This document shows positions 42,058-54,098 of a stretch of DNA of 64,000 nucleotides, piece by piece. The notes below the pieces were generated by a model. That model was not told where the DNA came from and did not search any database. It was given only the letters and a program-made list of their open reading frames with translations. Both the position numbers and the translations under genes were made by a program. The stretch lies in the NCBI RefSeq assembly GCF_000003815.2, contig NC_049989.1:14954079-15018078 (forward strand), in the 5' to 3' direction. The DNA comes from Branchiostoma floridae (taxonomy: Eukaryota > Chordata > Leptocardii > Amphioxiformes > Branchiostomatidae). Each line of letters opens with the position of its first letter. Position 1 is the stretch's first letter.

Positions 42058-43720
42058 TGCCTTATTCTGCGCTCATGTTAATGTGTTAGACTTCTTAGGC
42101 CTAGAGGAAAATGTTATGTTTCCAGCTACGACCATGAAAAAATAATGTCTGTACACAAAGTCATGTAGGTTGGGTTTCTCTTTTTTCTTTTCTTTTACAT
42201 TTTGGCAAAAATGATCCAAGTACAGATTAACACTGTAAAACTGAAATCATATGTACAAGCATAAGACATTGAACAAAGAAGAAAAAAATTACTACTATAC
42301 GCATTCTTACATCAAATCAAAGCATTAAACTGTTAAGTAGTGTGTGAAATACCGGAAGCCTGTTTTGAGTTCCGTGACCAATTTGTCAGATGGAAAATTG
42401 TGTGCCCTTTGCTAGCGGCCAACCAAAAAGAAAGCTATACATGCAGTACTTTTCCTAGGCTCGGTTGGGTAACAGTTAAAACAACATTTTTTCCTAGGCC
42501 TTATACATGTAGAAGTTGTCATAAATAATTATGTATTAAGTCGTGACACCAATAATTTGTTAACTTTGTTAATTTAAATTAGCAATATAGCCAGTTTCTC
42601 ATTTTTACTTGGATGTAACATATCAAAGGGCAGAACAGAATTTTACAGATGCAAACGAAAGTCATCAAGTTAATCTCTTTTTGCTATGTACATATTCGCC
42701 TTTTTGATAAGTTAGCCATTTTGTATACCAACTATAGACAGATCTTAATGTCTTCCCAATGCTACTTTATAAGCAGCATTAGAAGAATGAACATGTTACA
42801 ATAGATTAGATCTTTTTCCATTTGCCTGGATGGAGGAAGAAGTATGGTAGGTTGAAGCAAGTCACTAAGATATGTGATTCAATCCTTTGTCTGTGCAAGG
42901 ATTGTCTTTAAATTAGTATACATCATGGTTTGTACGTGTACTTTTGCCAACATTCTACAAGCATAATCATGAAAAGTTAAATTTCCTAACCTTTTGTACA
43001 AAGTTTATGTACAGTTTATATAACTTTGAATCATAGTACTTCTCTGTATGCAGTTCTAAGATGCAATAACTGTACTATATTGTCATGATGCTTTTTATAT
43101 TGCTGCTTTTCATATATTTAATGTGGAATGTGACGCACACTCTGATTTAATATGCACATTAATGTCAGCTAAAAGATCATGTTTTCGTCAACCTTCCTCC
43201 ATAAAGACTAATTGAAGGATAAGTGAGATTAGTGCAACTATATTCTGTCTTGGTTAGGCCTATGGAAAAGAGGTTTGCATTTTATGACCAAACGATTTCC
43301 TTACATAATTGCATTCTTAAAAACATGTTGTAAAACTGTTTGCATATCAATATTGTGTTATTCTCCTTCTTGGCTACCAGCAAGAAATAAATTACGAAGT
43401 TTATGGCGGCAATTATTGTTATGTGTATTTAGATAACTACTTATGCTACGCAAGTTGTAAGTACTGTCTTTTTGGATGATTTTTATGACGAGGTATGATT
43501 AAGTATTTTATGACTAAAATTGCACCTGAGTGCCTGCCAGTGAGAGATAGTGTACAACAGAGTACATTATAACCAGATGCTTGCCAATGTGTAGAAACAT
43601 TTCACGTTGTAAAATTTTTACAAAGGTTTTACTGTATATCTGCTTTGCTTAAGCCATACATACATGTGACCTGGGGTCAATTTATTTGTATGCAATAAAG
43701 GTACATATAATAGTATACAA
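42058..43720 (+). other. HPS4: HPS4 3' UTR (inferred extent)
   Basis: Follows the TAA stop. AATAAA is present at 43386-43391 and 43694-43699, and either could define the 3' end. The interval includes the inverted-repeat element 42096-42502 and is otherwise AT-rich and unique. Confidence 0.5.
42096..42502. mobile_element. Inverted-repeat element inside the HPS4 3' UTR
   Basis: TAGGCCTAGAGGAAAATGTT at the left is mirrored by AACATTTTTTCCTAGGCC at the right. Same ends as 603-927. It begins 39 bases after the stop codon. Confidence 0.6.
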
Positions 43721-44584
43721 GGTTGCCTTCGGGTACAGAGTTTTCGTTTTGGGTGTGTCTGGATGTTTGTGTTTTTGTGTGTCCGTAGTTATTTGAATGC
43801 ACAGTCGTTGAGTGGCAGGAAAAGAGTGGGAAGATGGTGTCAGACATGCAGGAGTGGCAGGAAGTAAGGTTCAGAGGTGACAGACATCCCAGGTCACGGT
43901 GTCAATGGAAGAGGCTACTAGTTCACAGGGACATATTTTTTTTTGTCTGATAGGAATAATATTTCAGAGGTGTTATAACTAGTCCTCTATCAGACATTCC
44001 AGGTCATGGGGTCAAAGGAAGAGGCTACTTCTTCACTGGGGTATTGTCATTGGTCTGTGCTTTGTCAGTTATATATTTTTCCAGAACATGAAGTCACACT
44101 TACTGAAAAGTGATAGGAGATCATCAATGAACACCTGTAATCTTAATCAAAACCTTATTTGCATAATTGGTGGACTACAGTTTAACAAGGCATGAGAAAC
44201 TCTACTTTGAACTTTGCTGAAAAAGTCGTTGAATCAGATGCACTTCTGGCTAGGCACTGTTATTAGAAACGGATTCTTTTTAAGTGCAAGGAAATGACAG
44301 TTTGAATACACGCTACACTTACGTCAATGTCTGGCGACACATTCAAACTTAACGGTCGTTGTGACGCAGCTGCAGTTGTCGGCACAACAAGCTAGGAAGC
44401 AATAGTTTGAACGTTTTGCCGTCTACGTAGAGATCTAGGTTGCATAAAGAATAGACACTTTATAAGTTCACGTATTTCCTTTTGTCTAAAACGTATTCAA
44501 TTCAACGCTGTCCCTTCATCCATGTATTTTCAAAGTTTAGCCATGGACAATTGTTTCTCCATGGAATCAGACAGATATTCCAAG

Positions 44585-44705
44585 TGTAAGCAGAGCTCTG
44601 CAACAGACCTGAGTCAGCTTACAAATGTGCCCTATGTGGCAGAGACTGTCATTCTCGTATAGGACTGTTTAGCCACAGTCGACGTTGCAGGGCTGATATC
44701 AATTA
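44585..44705 (+). mobile_element. LINE 3' end remnant (C2HC-type finger)
   Basis: Encodes CALCGRDCHSRIGLFSHSRR then C (44626-44692). This Cys-His finger is common at the C-terminus of non-LTR retrotransposon polyproteins. No reverse transcriptase is attached. Confidence 0.5.
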
Positions 44706-45539
44706 GGATTTTACTATGGTCAATATTGACCGAAAGAGGCCATACATATATACTAGTATATATATGTATAAGCAGTAGCATTCTTCACACAGATGTATTG
44801 ATTGTGTTTTACGCCCAGTGGCATTTTGGAGGTTGAAGAAAGACGAAAATACGGACTGCTAAAATGACCTATAGAAAGCCTAAAAACAGACTTAGCGGGA
44901 TTCTATGTCTGCTTGGAGATATCAGTCAGCGTGGCCGGTGTTGCACCAACTTTCTGCTCCGCCAATTTTTTTCTCCGCCGGGTGTTGCACGTGCATGAGT
45001 TAAGTCTAGGGTTAGTTGTTAGTGAGAGTTAGGGTTTAAGGTTATGTTACGGTTAGTCTCCACAGCGCAACCCTCCATCTTCCACAAATCCACTCAGACT
45101 TCTGCTTGGTGTGACGTCTCTTTCTTCGACCAGGTATACCGGAAACCCCCTTAAAAGGCCGGGCCAGTATTCAACAACGTCAAAAATTTTACTTGACACC
45201 GAAGATATAAATATAGTTTACTTATACATGCGCGGATTTAGGGGGGGGGGGCGCACCCGGCGCGCGCCCCCCCTTTGGCTGGACCCCCCAAAAAAATTCG
45301 GCTGGACCACTAAAGAAAAAGGAATTCCACAAAGAAATCAAGAAAATCAGCGAAAATTGCAGCGACAATACAAAGCCGCTGACCAACAATGCCAAGGCGC
45401 GCTCCTCTCGCTTTTACTTCCTCATTGGACATTGCGTCGGTCTTTGCAGGCATAGCCAAAATGTTCCGTAACCCGGACGTTGGCAATACTCCCGCCCTCC
45501 TTCGGAACTCGCTTATGTTCCGTCTGACTCTAATATTGT

Positions 45540-46620
45540 TATTCTCTTCGCCAAGAAGAGTATGAGATTGCTTGACTTGGGTCTGTATGTAGGTCAACAG
45601 CATATAACTCGAGAAATTGTGGATGGAACTTTGTGATTTTTGGTAGGTGTGTAGCAGTTGTCGAAAGGAATGCCAAGTTTGAAAACGGTTTACCTGGCGT
45701 TTTCCTACGGTACTGCAGCGACCTTGGTATGTTTGTTGCGGTTTGTTTTTGGCAGCATAAGTCAAAATCTAGCTGGGCGATTTTCACGAAACTTGGTAGG
45801 TGTGTAGCGGTTTTGGAGAGGAAGGTCAAGTGCGAAAATGGTTTACCTGGCTCTTACCTATGGTGCTGTAGCGGGATTTGTATGTAAGTGCGTTTGTCTG
45901 TAAGCAAGATAACTCGAGAACCCTTGAATGGATCCTGATTATATTTGTTAGGTGGATTGGGGTTAGGAAAACGAAGGTCAAGTTCGATAATGGGCACCCT
46001 AGTGTCTGCCTAAGGTACTGCAGCAAAACTTTTAATTTTGGCACTTCGTGTTCTGGACATGCTGTGGTCATGATTTTTGAGAAGTAGATAGCCCTTGAAA
46101 CAGAGAGTAAGTGCTGTGAGTTTGGACCCCCTAGCGGCTTTTTGGGAACTGCAGGCACCGATTTCGGTTCAAACTTTGGACGAGGATAACTTGAGAACGT
46201 GTAAACAGATCATCAGGATTTTCGGTATGTAGATAGAATGAGTGATGACTTATACAATGTAATACTAATTATGCAAATCAGTAGCTTATTTGCATAATTA
46301 ATGAGGAAAGTTCATAAATCCATGCCAACAGCATATAACTCAAGAAGCTGTGTATGGATTTTCATGATATTTAGTATTTAAGTAGCGGCTGCGGAAAAGA
46401 AGGTTGTGTTCGAAAATAGTTGACGTAGCATTTTCCGTTAGGACGGTAGTGGGCCGAGTGTGTGCGTCCTTTTGTTTGTGGAATGCATAACTCGAGAAGC
46501 CTTGAAAAAATCCTGATGATATTTGGTAGGTGGGTAGGGGTCAGGAAAACGAAGATAAATTATGATTGTGGGCCCCCTAGCGGCTTCCTAAGGTACTGCA
46601 GCAAAACTTATTAACAGAAA
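45540..46620. repeat. Tandem modules of the large dispersed repeat
   Basis: CATAACTCGAGAA and its variants, GGTACTGCAGC(A/G) and GGCACCCTAG/GGCCCCCTAG recur about every 150-250 bases. TGCATAATTAATGAGGAAA is shared with 32695-33810. Confidence 0.65.
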
Positions 46621-47757
46621 TAAACTGTGCTCTATATATCTCATTTTGACCTATATCTATGGACACAGCTGTTATACAGATGGTTTGCTGGAGGACGCCC
46701 TTACACTGGGGACAAAGTCTAAATTGACAAGCATGAAATTCTGATTGACCAGGGATGCTACCAGGTCATCTGTCAGGTCACAGTCTGGTTTTGGTAATGT
46801 TTGTGTGTTTGCATGTGAGGAACACAGTTCATGCAGTCATTTGCTATTTAGTAATACATGAATAAGACCTTAAAGTCTTAAATAAAGGCATGATTATTTG
46901 GCGAAGAGATGGGTTCGTTGAACTCTAGTTAACGTTATATTTGTTATTTTGTTGCCCTATTGGTCCATGTGGGCTGAGCGACGCAAGATACAAATTTAAT
47001 GTCAGACTTACGATATGTCTCCGCTAAGGGACTTGACGATATTTACCGGGGGGGGGGGGGGGAGGGCTGGTGCAAAATGGGTCAGGTAAAAAAAAAAACG
47101 GCGATCTTTTCCACCACACATGTACGATATTTACACAAAAGAAAATGAATTAATGTTCTACTTAGAAGAGACTTGGGTACATTTTAGCGATATCGTAACG
47201 AAAACCGCTTCAATACTGCTGTAATCATTCCAAAACGGGAGTTATTTCGGCCAACCAACAAACTTGCCGAAAAATTTTCGAGTCGTCGCAAGGTAGGTTT
47301 GGAGAAAAATGTTGAAATTTGAACCCTCTAAAACAGGATTTTCTGCACTTTGAGGGATAAACTTTGCTGGTAGACTATGCTAAATGTAATGAAATTTCTG
47401 TCAGGGGAAAATAATTTTGATGGAGCCGTCGCCAGGGACGTCCAAAGAAAAATTGAAATCTTGACCACATGAAACTTCATTTCCTGCATTTCAGGGGCAC
47501 ATTTTGCTTGTATTTGTAAGGCCCCTAAGGCAATTTTTTTCCAATGGCCCTCCCCCCGGCTCAAAAAATGTTTCGATGGCCGTTCCCCCAGGCCAAAAAT
47601 ATGGTTGTTGAATGTGAGATTGCTAACTATAAAAATCAGTGTTCGTTCGTTTATTAACGTTATATTAAATGTTCAGCCCTAAAAGTCAGTGTTGATTCGT
47701 TGGTCATTTTTGCACAGAAATGGCTCTAAAATGAACCAGAGAGCCTCTTTATTTTAA

Positions 47758-47916
47758 AAAGTTCTCGGGGGAGGCCCCCCAAACCCCCCCAACGAGAGGG
47801 GGGGAAACCCCCCTCTCGTGCTCTCCCCCCGCGCCCGCATTCGTGGCCTTCGGCCACGACCTGAGCTACAACAGCATCTGCGCCCCCCTTTGCAAAATCC
47901 TGGATCCGCCCCTGTT
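47758..47916. mobile_element. DNA transposon end (CAGGGGCGGATCCAGGATT)
   Basis: Ends AATCCTGGATCCGCCCCTG at 47916, whose complement is a frequent terminal sequence of animal hAT-like elements. The preceding sequence is G/C homopolymer-rich. A related GC-rich block without that end is at 45236-45300. Confidence 0.45.
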
Positions 47917-48214
47917 ATATGCCCTCCATTTGAAAAGCAATATGTGACTTCTGGGATGGGTACAACGTTTTTTAAAATTCTGTCACGAAGTAGTACTCGC
48001 GAGTCATACACAACCAGTTTCTATCAACAGTCTTCAGGCGAACTCTTGCAGTTCAAAGGAATGATCAAACGTGGTTCAAACTTACCATTCAGCACGCCGC
48101 AACTTATTAGCTGCAAATGACCACTCCCTAGCGGAACTGGTCAAATGAACGTGTCATCCGGAATACCGATTTGCATTTTCCAGTAAACACTCTTCAAGAA
48201 AAAATCAAGACCAT

Positions 48215-48400
48215 AGGACATCCAGTTCAAAAGATTTTTAAAAAACGAATTTCTGCTACAGTACCATAGTCACATACCAGGGGGGCCAAAATTGACCTTG
48301 ACCTTTGTCATCCCAAAACCTACCCACGTAGCAAGTATCATCGCAATCTATCCAGAGGTTCTTGAGTTAACGTTATGCTCACTACAAAAATTATAATATA
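48215..48400. repeat. Dispersed repeat fragment, reverse orientation
   Basis: CCAGGGGGGCCAAAATTGAC and GCAAGTATCATCGCAATCTA are complements of modules in 32695-33810. Confidence 0.5.
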
Positions 48401-48540
48401 TCATCAAGGTTACGATGTTGTTGATGAGATGGTCTTGAACCAGAACAAACATGAAACGGAACCCAAAAGTACATCAATTCTTCGCTTTCCCCAAGACGGG
48501 TTTTAAGTGGCAAAACCTACCGTATTCCATGATCTAGAGA

Positions 48541-49400
48541 TGTCCCTGTAGCTCAACTGGTAGCAGCCTCACAGTTGAACTCCTGGTTCTAACTAGTTGG
48601 TAACTTGGAGATCCTGGTTCAATCCTTATAGGACCTTCACACTGAAACCAAATTATCAGGAATCAAGCAGAACCAAACGGAATGAAGAATTTGCAAAATT
48701 CGTGCCACATTCGGGGCGGCATTCCAGTGGGAATTCCAAATGGACCTTATATCCCCTTCACACGAGAAGGAATATGCCCAAATGCCGTTAGAATGAAAAG
48801 TCTTTTCTATTCCTGGGAAGTCGTAGTGTATTCTAGAAATTCTCACTGCATTCCAGATATTCTTTTGGCCACATTCGGGCAGGATTCGAAGTGGCAGTGC
48901 CGCTTCGGTTCTCCATCAAATGAGATAAGAATGCTTTGAATAATGTTGGAATGTCGTAGAATGCGGTCATACTGCAGCTAGAATGGTTACAATACACTTA
49001 GAATCCACTTTGAATGTCATTCGATATTTCTTCACTTCGAATGCACCTCGACGGTTTTAAACATGTCAAAAACGTTCGGGCCAGCCAAAAGAACGGGCAC
49101 AAATAGCTGGAATGCAGTAAGAATTTCTGGAAAACACTACGGATTGCCAGGAAGAGAATTTTCATTCCGACGGCATTCCGGCTCATTCTTGCTCTCGTGT
49201 GAAGGGGGCTTAAGTAGGGCATCTCCTTTGGGGCTTTGGACGTAGAATGGGGGGCCCATGTTCCAGAAGGCGCCTCGCAAGTTATATAGAAAAGCTAGCA
49301 ACACCTCCCTGTAAGAAACACCGTGGAAACTTGTTGCCACTCTTCGCTAAAAGGATCCTAGCGAACGAACTTTTGCATCTACCGCATCTAGGTGAGAAAA
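48541..49400 (+). mobile_element. tRNA-derived SINE split by a fold-back element
   Basis: The head has an A box (TAGCTCAACTGGTAGCAGC) and a B box (GGTTCAATCC) within 48547-48616. The SINE body (GGGCATCTCCTTTGGGGC, then AGAATGGGGGGCCCATGTTC) resumes at 49213 after the inserted element. It is tRNA-like but lacks a foldable acceptor stem, so it is not a tRNA gene. Confidence 0.6.
48630..49212. mobile_element. Fold-back element rich in GGAAT
   Basis: The arm starting CCCCTTCACACGAGA (48757) is mirrored by TCTCGTGTGAAGGGG (49192-49206). The arms run about 130 bases at roughly 75-80% by eye. Both this copy and 59925-60200 also carry the leading CCTTCACACTGAAACC segment. Confidence 0.6.
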
Positions 49401-49461
49401 CTCATATATCCTAGGGTCAGAGTCAAAATAGACTCTGACTGACGTGCTATACAATGTGTAA

Positions 49462-49561
49462 NNNNNNNNNNNNNNNNNNNNNNNNNNNNNNNNNNNNNNN
49501 NNNNNNNNNNNNNNNNNNNNNNNNNNNNNNNNNNNNNNNNNNNNNNNNNNNNNNNNNNNNN
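49462..49561. other. Assembly gap (100 N)
   Basis: Exactly 100 unknown bases, the conventional size for a gap of unknown length. Confidence 0.99.
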
Positions 49562-49783
49562 CGGCCTTTAAAAAATTTAAAAGTTACCCAAACCGGACGT
49601 GGTGGTCTGTAAGCTTATGACGCAAGAGTTGAATAAAGAAGCGTCATAGGAGTATAGGGCACAAACTTCCTCCAGGTTTTTGTAGTGCCTAGTACCTTAT
49701 AAAGCAGCATGCGCAAGTTTCCTTGCTGTTTCAGTACCAGGGGATTTTTACAGGGAGGGGCCTTTCCCTTTTTAACTAACGTC

Positions 49784-49997
49784 TACCAGGCCCCACAGGT
49801 CGCTGGACAAATAGTAGACATTGGCCAAATAAGACAGAAAACACGCCAGAGGAGTTAGATGGCCAAGAAGTACAGTTTGCGACCTATCGGGAGTCACCAA
49901 GATCGCAAACAGTTGCCATTTGACTCCTCTGGTGTGTTTTCTGTCTTACATATAGGCCCATTTTTACTATTTTTCCAGCGACCCGTAGAGCCTGGTA
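49784..49997. mobile_element. Long imperfect palindrome (fold-back MITE)
   Basis: TACCAGGCCCCACAGGTCGC with ACAGAAAACACGCCAGAGGA in the left arm mirrors ACTCCTCTGGTGTGTTTTCT with TTTTTCCAGCGACCCGTAGA and GCCTGGTA in the right arm. Each arm is about 75 bases around a loop of about 65. Confidence 0.65.
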
Positions 49998-51246
49998 GAG
50001 GCTACTTTTCACAAACACGGAACTCGCATGTTTCGTCCCTTCCGAAAGACGATTTTAGACACGTGCACATTTACATTATCACTTGCTTTGCTGTCTTGGC
50101 GTGTGGACCGAACTTGAACCATTAAAAAAATGACTCAATAACACAGCTTTAACAAAGCAGACAGTCTTTGGACCCTTGGTGATATGGGAAAACATACTCT
50201 ATAGGCATTGTGTGAAATCCTCTTAGTAATACACAACTGCCTTTCATTCTTTCAAACCGTACGGGGATTTTCCATGCTTCTATATCCCCCAAAGGACCCA
50301 CAAAGGACGCATGTCAGTAAGGCCGCAGCAAGTAGACTTTATGGATGACATCCGTGCGCTTTCATTAACTTTTGCCTGATTTCAGAAAAAAAACAAGAAC
50401 TTTTTTTCTTCTTTGGAGACTGTCAACATGACGAAAAATTACCAAAACGAGTAAATTTGTTGTATTGTAGCCTAATAATTGTACTTGTAGAAGTGACACT
50501 TGCGAGGTACCCAGGTCTGTAGTTGTAGAAGTGAAACTAGTTGGATAGTTGTAAAAGTGGCACCACAATGGAAGCCATGAGTGTAGCTGCCAATTCTGTT
50601 AGTAATACCAGTTTTCCACACTAGTGTCACGTAATACGTAAAAGTATAATTGAGAAACAACGAAATACACAAAACGTAAGAAAATTCGTCCTTTATCTCT
50701 GCATACCGCAACTCTTCTTTAACACTATGGGGAATGGAGCTCCACTTAAAGTGGGTATCTCAATGGACAGCGGTAAATTGCACAAAAACTTTGCGAATTT
50801 CACGGTGCCTATTTTCCCTTGTCATGGGGCACTTTTGCGTATGAAGCTCGGATGAGAAGCGTATTTGAAATCGTAGTGTTGCCACTGGCAAAAAACAATG
50901 TTCAACGATTGCAAATGCATCAAAAAGACATTTGTAGTGAAAAATAGATGTTGATTTTTGATACTTGGCGCAAGATAGGTCAAGAAAGATATTCCGAAGT
51001 ATAAGCTTGTGCCGTTTTGGTGATGGTGCTATTGGCAACACAGTTTTACCAAAAAGTTGAGCAACGTTTAAGATTCCCTGTGACACTCTTTTGAGGGACG
51101 AAGGCACGTTCTAGTATCGTAACGTTCGGTGACGTACTGTTCTTCATCAAATTAAGAAAAATAACTAGTATCCTGTCGGCAAGATCAAAGCTTTTTGTGA
51201 CCAATCCCAGGTGGGCACAGCGCGTGTAACCGCATGGCAACGCCGA

Positions 51247-51310
51247 TGACGTCACCGGGTCTGGGGGCGTGGCGATGGGATAAAAAGTCGTCCGATTCGG
51301 CCGTCACTCC
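51247..51310 (+). promoter_or_regulatory. CRE / GC-box / TATA / initiator promoter
   Basis: A perfect cAMP-response element TGACGTCA (51247-51254), a GC box GGGGGCGTGG (51263-51272), a TATA-like GATAAAAAG (51279-51287) and an initiator TCACTCC (51304-51310) have textbook spacing for a start near 51306. It is assigned to the RFamide gene because no other gene lies between; CREs are frequent in neuropeptide promoters. Confidence 0.55.
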
Positions 51311-51394
51311 AGACATCCTCTCCGACTGAACAGGAGCGAGCGAGTCAAGACGAACCTGAAGAAGACGAAGAAGATAGTGTATCATCCTCATCAG
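51306..51394 (+). other. Probable non-coding first exon of the RFamide gene
   Basis: Runs from the predicted start to the donor CATCAG|GTAGGT. It has no ATG and is purine-rich (GAAGAAGACGAAGAAG). The next plausible acceptor on this strand is GTTTCAG at 61853-61859, giving a 10.5-kb intron. The link between the two exons is inferred. Confidence 0.4.
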
Positions 51395-52309
51395 GTAGGT
51401 AGTATGCTTTTGTCCGTTGCTTTACTAGAAACGTATTTTTCAGGATGTAAGTGATAGAATTTGAGGCAAAAATGCATGGGTGGCCGTTTCTCTAAACCGT
51501 TTGGTTTAAAACATTGCGAGAAGAAGACTTCCTTTGCCAGCTTCCTTTGCTGTTACATCAGCACTAGCGGAGACCAACTATTCCGTTGAGTACAGTCTAC
51601 GTATCGAAACAGTTATACGTATATCTGTGTTGAAATGTGTGCGCATATTGGCTTTAAGACAGGTTAAGTGGCTATCTTTGTATATTCTAAGTCCCTATGT
51701 CTTGAGCACCTGACGGACATGTGTGTCTTTTCAAATTCTCCTTCACAAAACAGATTGTACCTCTTTTAGCCATTTCGCCCCAAACCACCTTGATCTATAT
51801 CTAGTCAGTTATTTCTCAACAGTGTTGTGTTCTTTATATCGACATCTCTTGCCGAATTTTGACTGGAGCAGTTTAGGAATTCTACGCAAAAGTTTAGAAG
51901 ATTTGAAATTTTGCATTCTTAGAGTTTTTCCATCGATGAAAACCCAATCACTAATAACAACAAAAATCACATTTCAGGTATGTGTATTCTTCAAGGCATA
52001 CAACAACACCTTCGAGGTTATTGTATAGCCGCTTTAACAGCCCTACGGCGTAACACACCAGCTTGTAATTCTTGATTGAGTACATTCTGTACCTCTGTAC
52101 CTGAATATTCTACTGGGTTCACTAACAAGGTACTGATCCTCGCTGCCAAAACGGCAAGCGTGAGTCTCTAAGGCATTTCGTGTCAACAGCTGAACCCGCA
52201 TAGATGTACCGTCTTAACTTCATTTTATCTTTTAAAAGGATCATTTTTCCCAGTCGTACAAAAATTAACAACAGCAAATCTTCAAGGTATAGATTGGAAC
52301 CCATTATCA

Positions 52310-52450
52310 CCTAACGTTAGTTCACCTTTATCCATAGGGTAATTCATATCCGCTGTATATAAGAATAGGGCATTTGGGGATCGTTGAGTCGATGGAAGGT
52401 AGTTTACATTGCAATATTTTGAAAATGTTGACATTTGAAACCCACGTCGT
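52310..52450. mobile_element. MITE fragment (TAGTTCACCTTTATCC family)
   Basis: GTTAGTTCACCTTTATCCAT followed by AGGGTAATTCATATCCGCTG, then ACATTGCAATATTTTGAAAA, matches the left half of 61314-61515. Confidence 0.55.
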
Positions 52451-52570
52451 TGACCCGTGTCTGGGGAGAGCCATACCCCGGGCACGTTAAAGAACCCGCC
52501 ACATGTGCGATGGTGCGGTGTGAGCGGTTCAAAACCTACAGTACCTTGGCCGCACCTGGGGAAATTACTA

Positions 52571-52690
52571 TCGTATTGAGGTCACCTGAGTGGCGCCGAA
52601 TGGCAGCTAGCTCCAGACACTTGCGACAGTCGTATTGAGGTCACCTGAGTGGCGCCGAATGGCAGCTCGCTCCAGACCCTTGCGATTTAG
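52571..52690. repeat. 59-bp tandem duplication
   Basis: TCGTATTGAGGTCACCTGAG plus GGCGCCGAATGGCAGCT is present twice, starting at 52571 and 52630. A SINE fragment (CACATGTGCGATGGTGCGGT) precedes it. Confidence 0.75.
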
Positions 52691-54098
52691 CCCCGCCTAT
52701 TGTAAGCTCCTCGCAATTCAGCCCCTGGCTCCAAAGAGTGAGTAGTCGGCCCACCCAATACCAATAACAATAACAATATCGCTAAATACCCAGGGTTTTT
52801 TTTTTCAAACAACGAACCTAGGTTGCCCCACGAATCAAGGTTAACTAACGTTACCACGTTCACAAGAGATCTGTGTGTAAAGTTCGAAGTGAACATTGGA
52901 TATACAGTTGGAAACGGCCGTTGTGAAAGCACTCTCCAAGCAGGAGTTAGGCTAATCTTTAGGCAGATTCACCAGTGGCATAAGATAGTAAATTTCAAAA
53001 TTCAAAGCTGACTAAGGAGTACAGCCGGCCAAAGGGAGTCAACTGCGACTGGGAATCTGCCCTCAGTCGGCTTGAACAAAGGCCATTAACATCCCAAGTC
53101 ACAGCTAGCTTGGAGCGTTTTCATTAAAGAAAAATTCACGGGTCTTAGTGGCAAGTGTGCAGATGTTGACACACTGGCAGCACCGACAAATAAATTAGAC
53201 AGAGACTCGGTGGGCGACACTCGACCGTCATGGGGGCAGGGGCATGGCGAGTATCGAACTCAGGACCTTCTGATTCTGATTCCAACACTCTAGCTGTTGC
53301 GCCACACAGACACCCCGGCGTTTTTATAGCTAAGGGCTTTCTATTTTGTCAGGTTTTCTTTCCGTCCGCCAGTCAACCTTTGCTTGAAGAACAGTTCAAC
53401 GTTGTGTCACGTAGAAACGTTTTTCCCAAGGCGCAAGACAGTAAGTATTTCCGCCCATAAAAAGTTGATTTAGAATCATGTCGGTTAATTGGAGGAAGTA
53501 CTCTAAACCAGATGAAGACACACGGTTTATGTTACAAATATAACAACCTACGTAAAGCGCTGTAAAAATAAATGACTGAAAAACAGCTTGAGCGTCACCA
53601 GTTTTGAGTGTAGGGATTACAACACTAGACAAGTCAGCCGGCTCGCGACAAACAGCGACCATAAAAATCGACTATACGTACAGTGTGTATGAGATGTAGC
53701 ATGATTTAAGTGGCTACGTTACAAAACTGAAGACTGATCTTGAAAGATATCTCCTCCCACGTCTTAAAGAATGTTTGATGTCTTGTCACCGCGGGCCAAG
53801 ACGCTTCTTGTTTATCAACGTCTCCTTCTTGAGATAGATTTTGTCCGATGATACCCCTCGGCCCGGGGGATGGCTTAAGTTTGAAGGATTAATGTGAACT
53901 GAGGAGGAATAAGTTAGGAAAAAATGTCCCAAACGCAATTTTAGGCTTATATTTCCTTAGACAGTGGTCCCATTTGGAAGGGAAAATCCCTACACGTGGG
54001 CCGTCTCAAATGTCATTTCAAATGTCAACGGCAGAAATAGACAGCAGTGATATTATGTAGAGCGAGGCCCGTACGACTTCTCCATCTAACATGTCAAG

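Larger units (their letters stand above)
43721..51246. other. Intergenic region between HPS4 and the RFamide gene
   Basis: No gene seen. It contains a LINE C-terminal remnant (44585-44705), dispersed repeats (45540-46620 and 48215-48400), a GGATCCGCCCCTG transposon end (47758-47916), a SINE split by a fold-back element (48541-49400), a scaffold gap, and a palindrome (49784-49997). 50000-51246 is unique with nothing recognised until the promoter. Confidence 0.55.
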
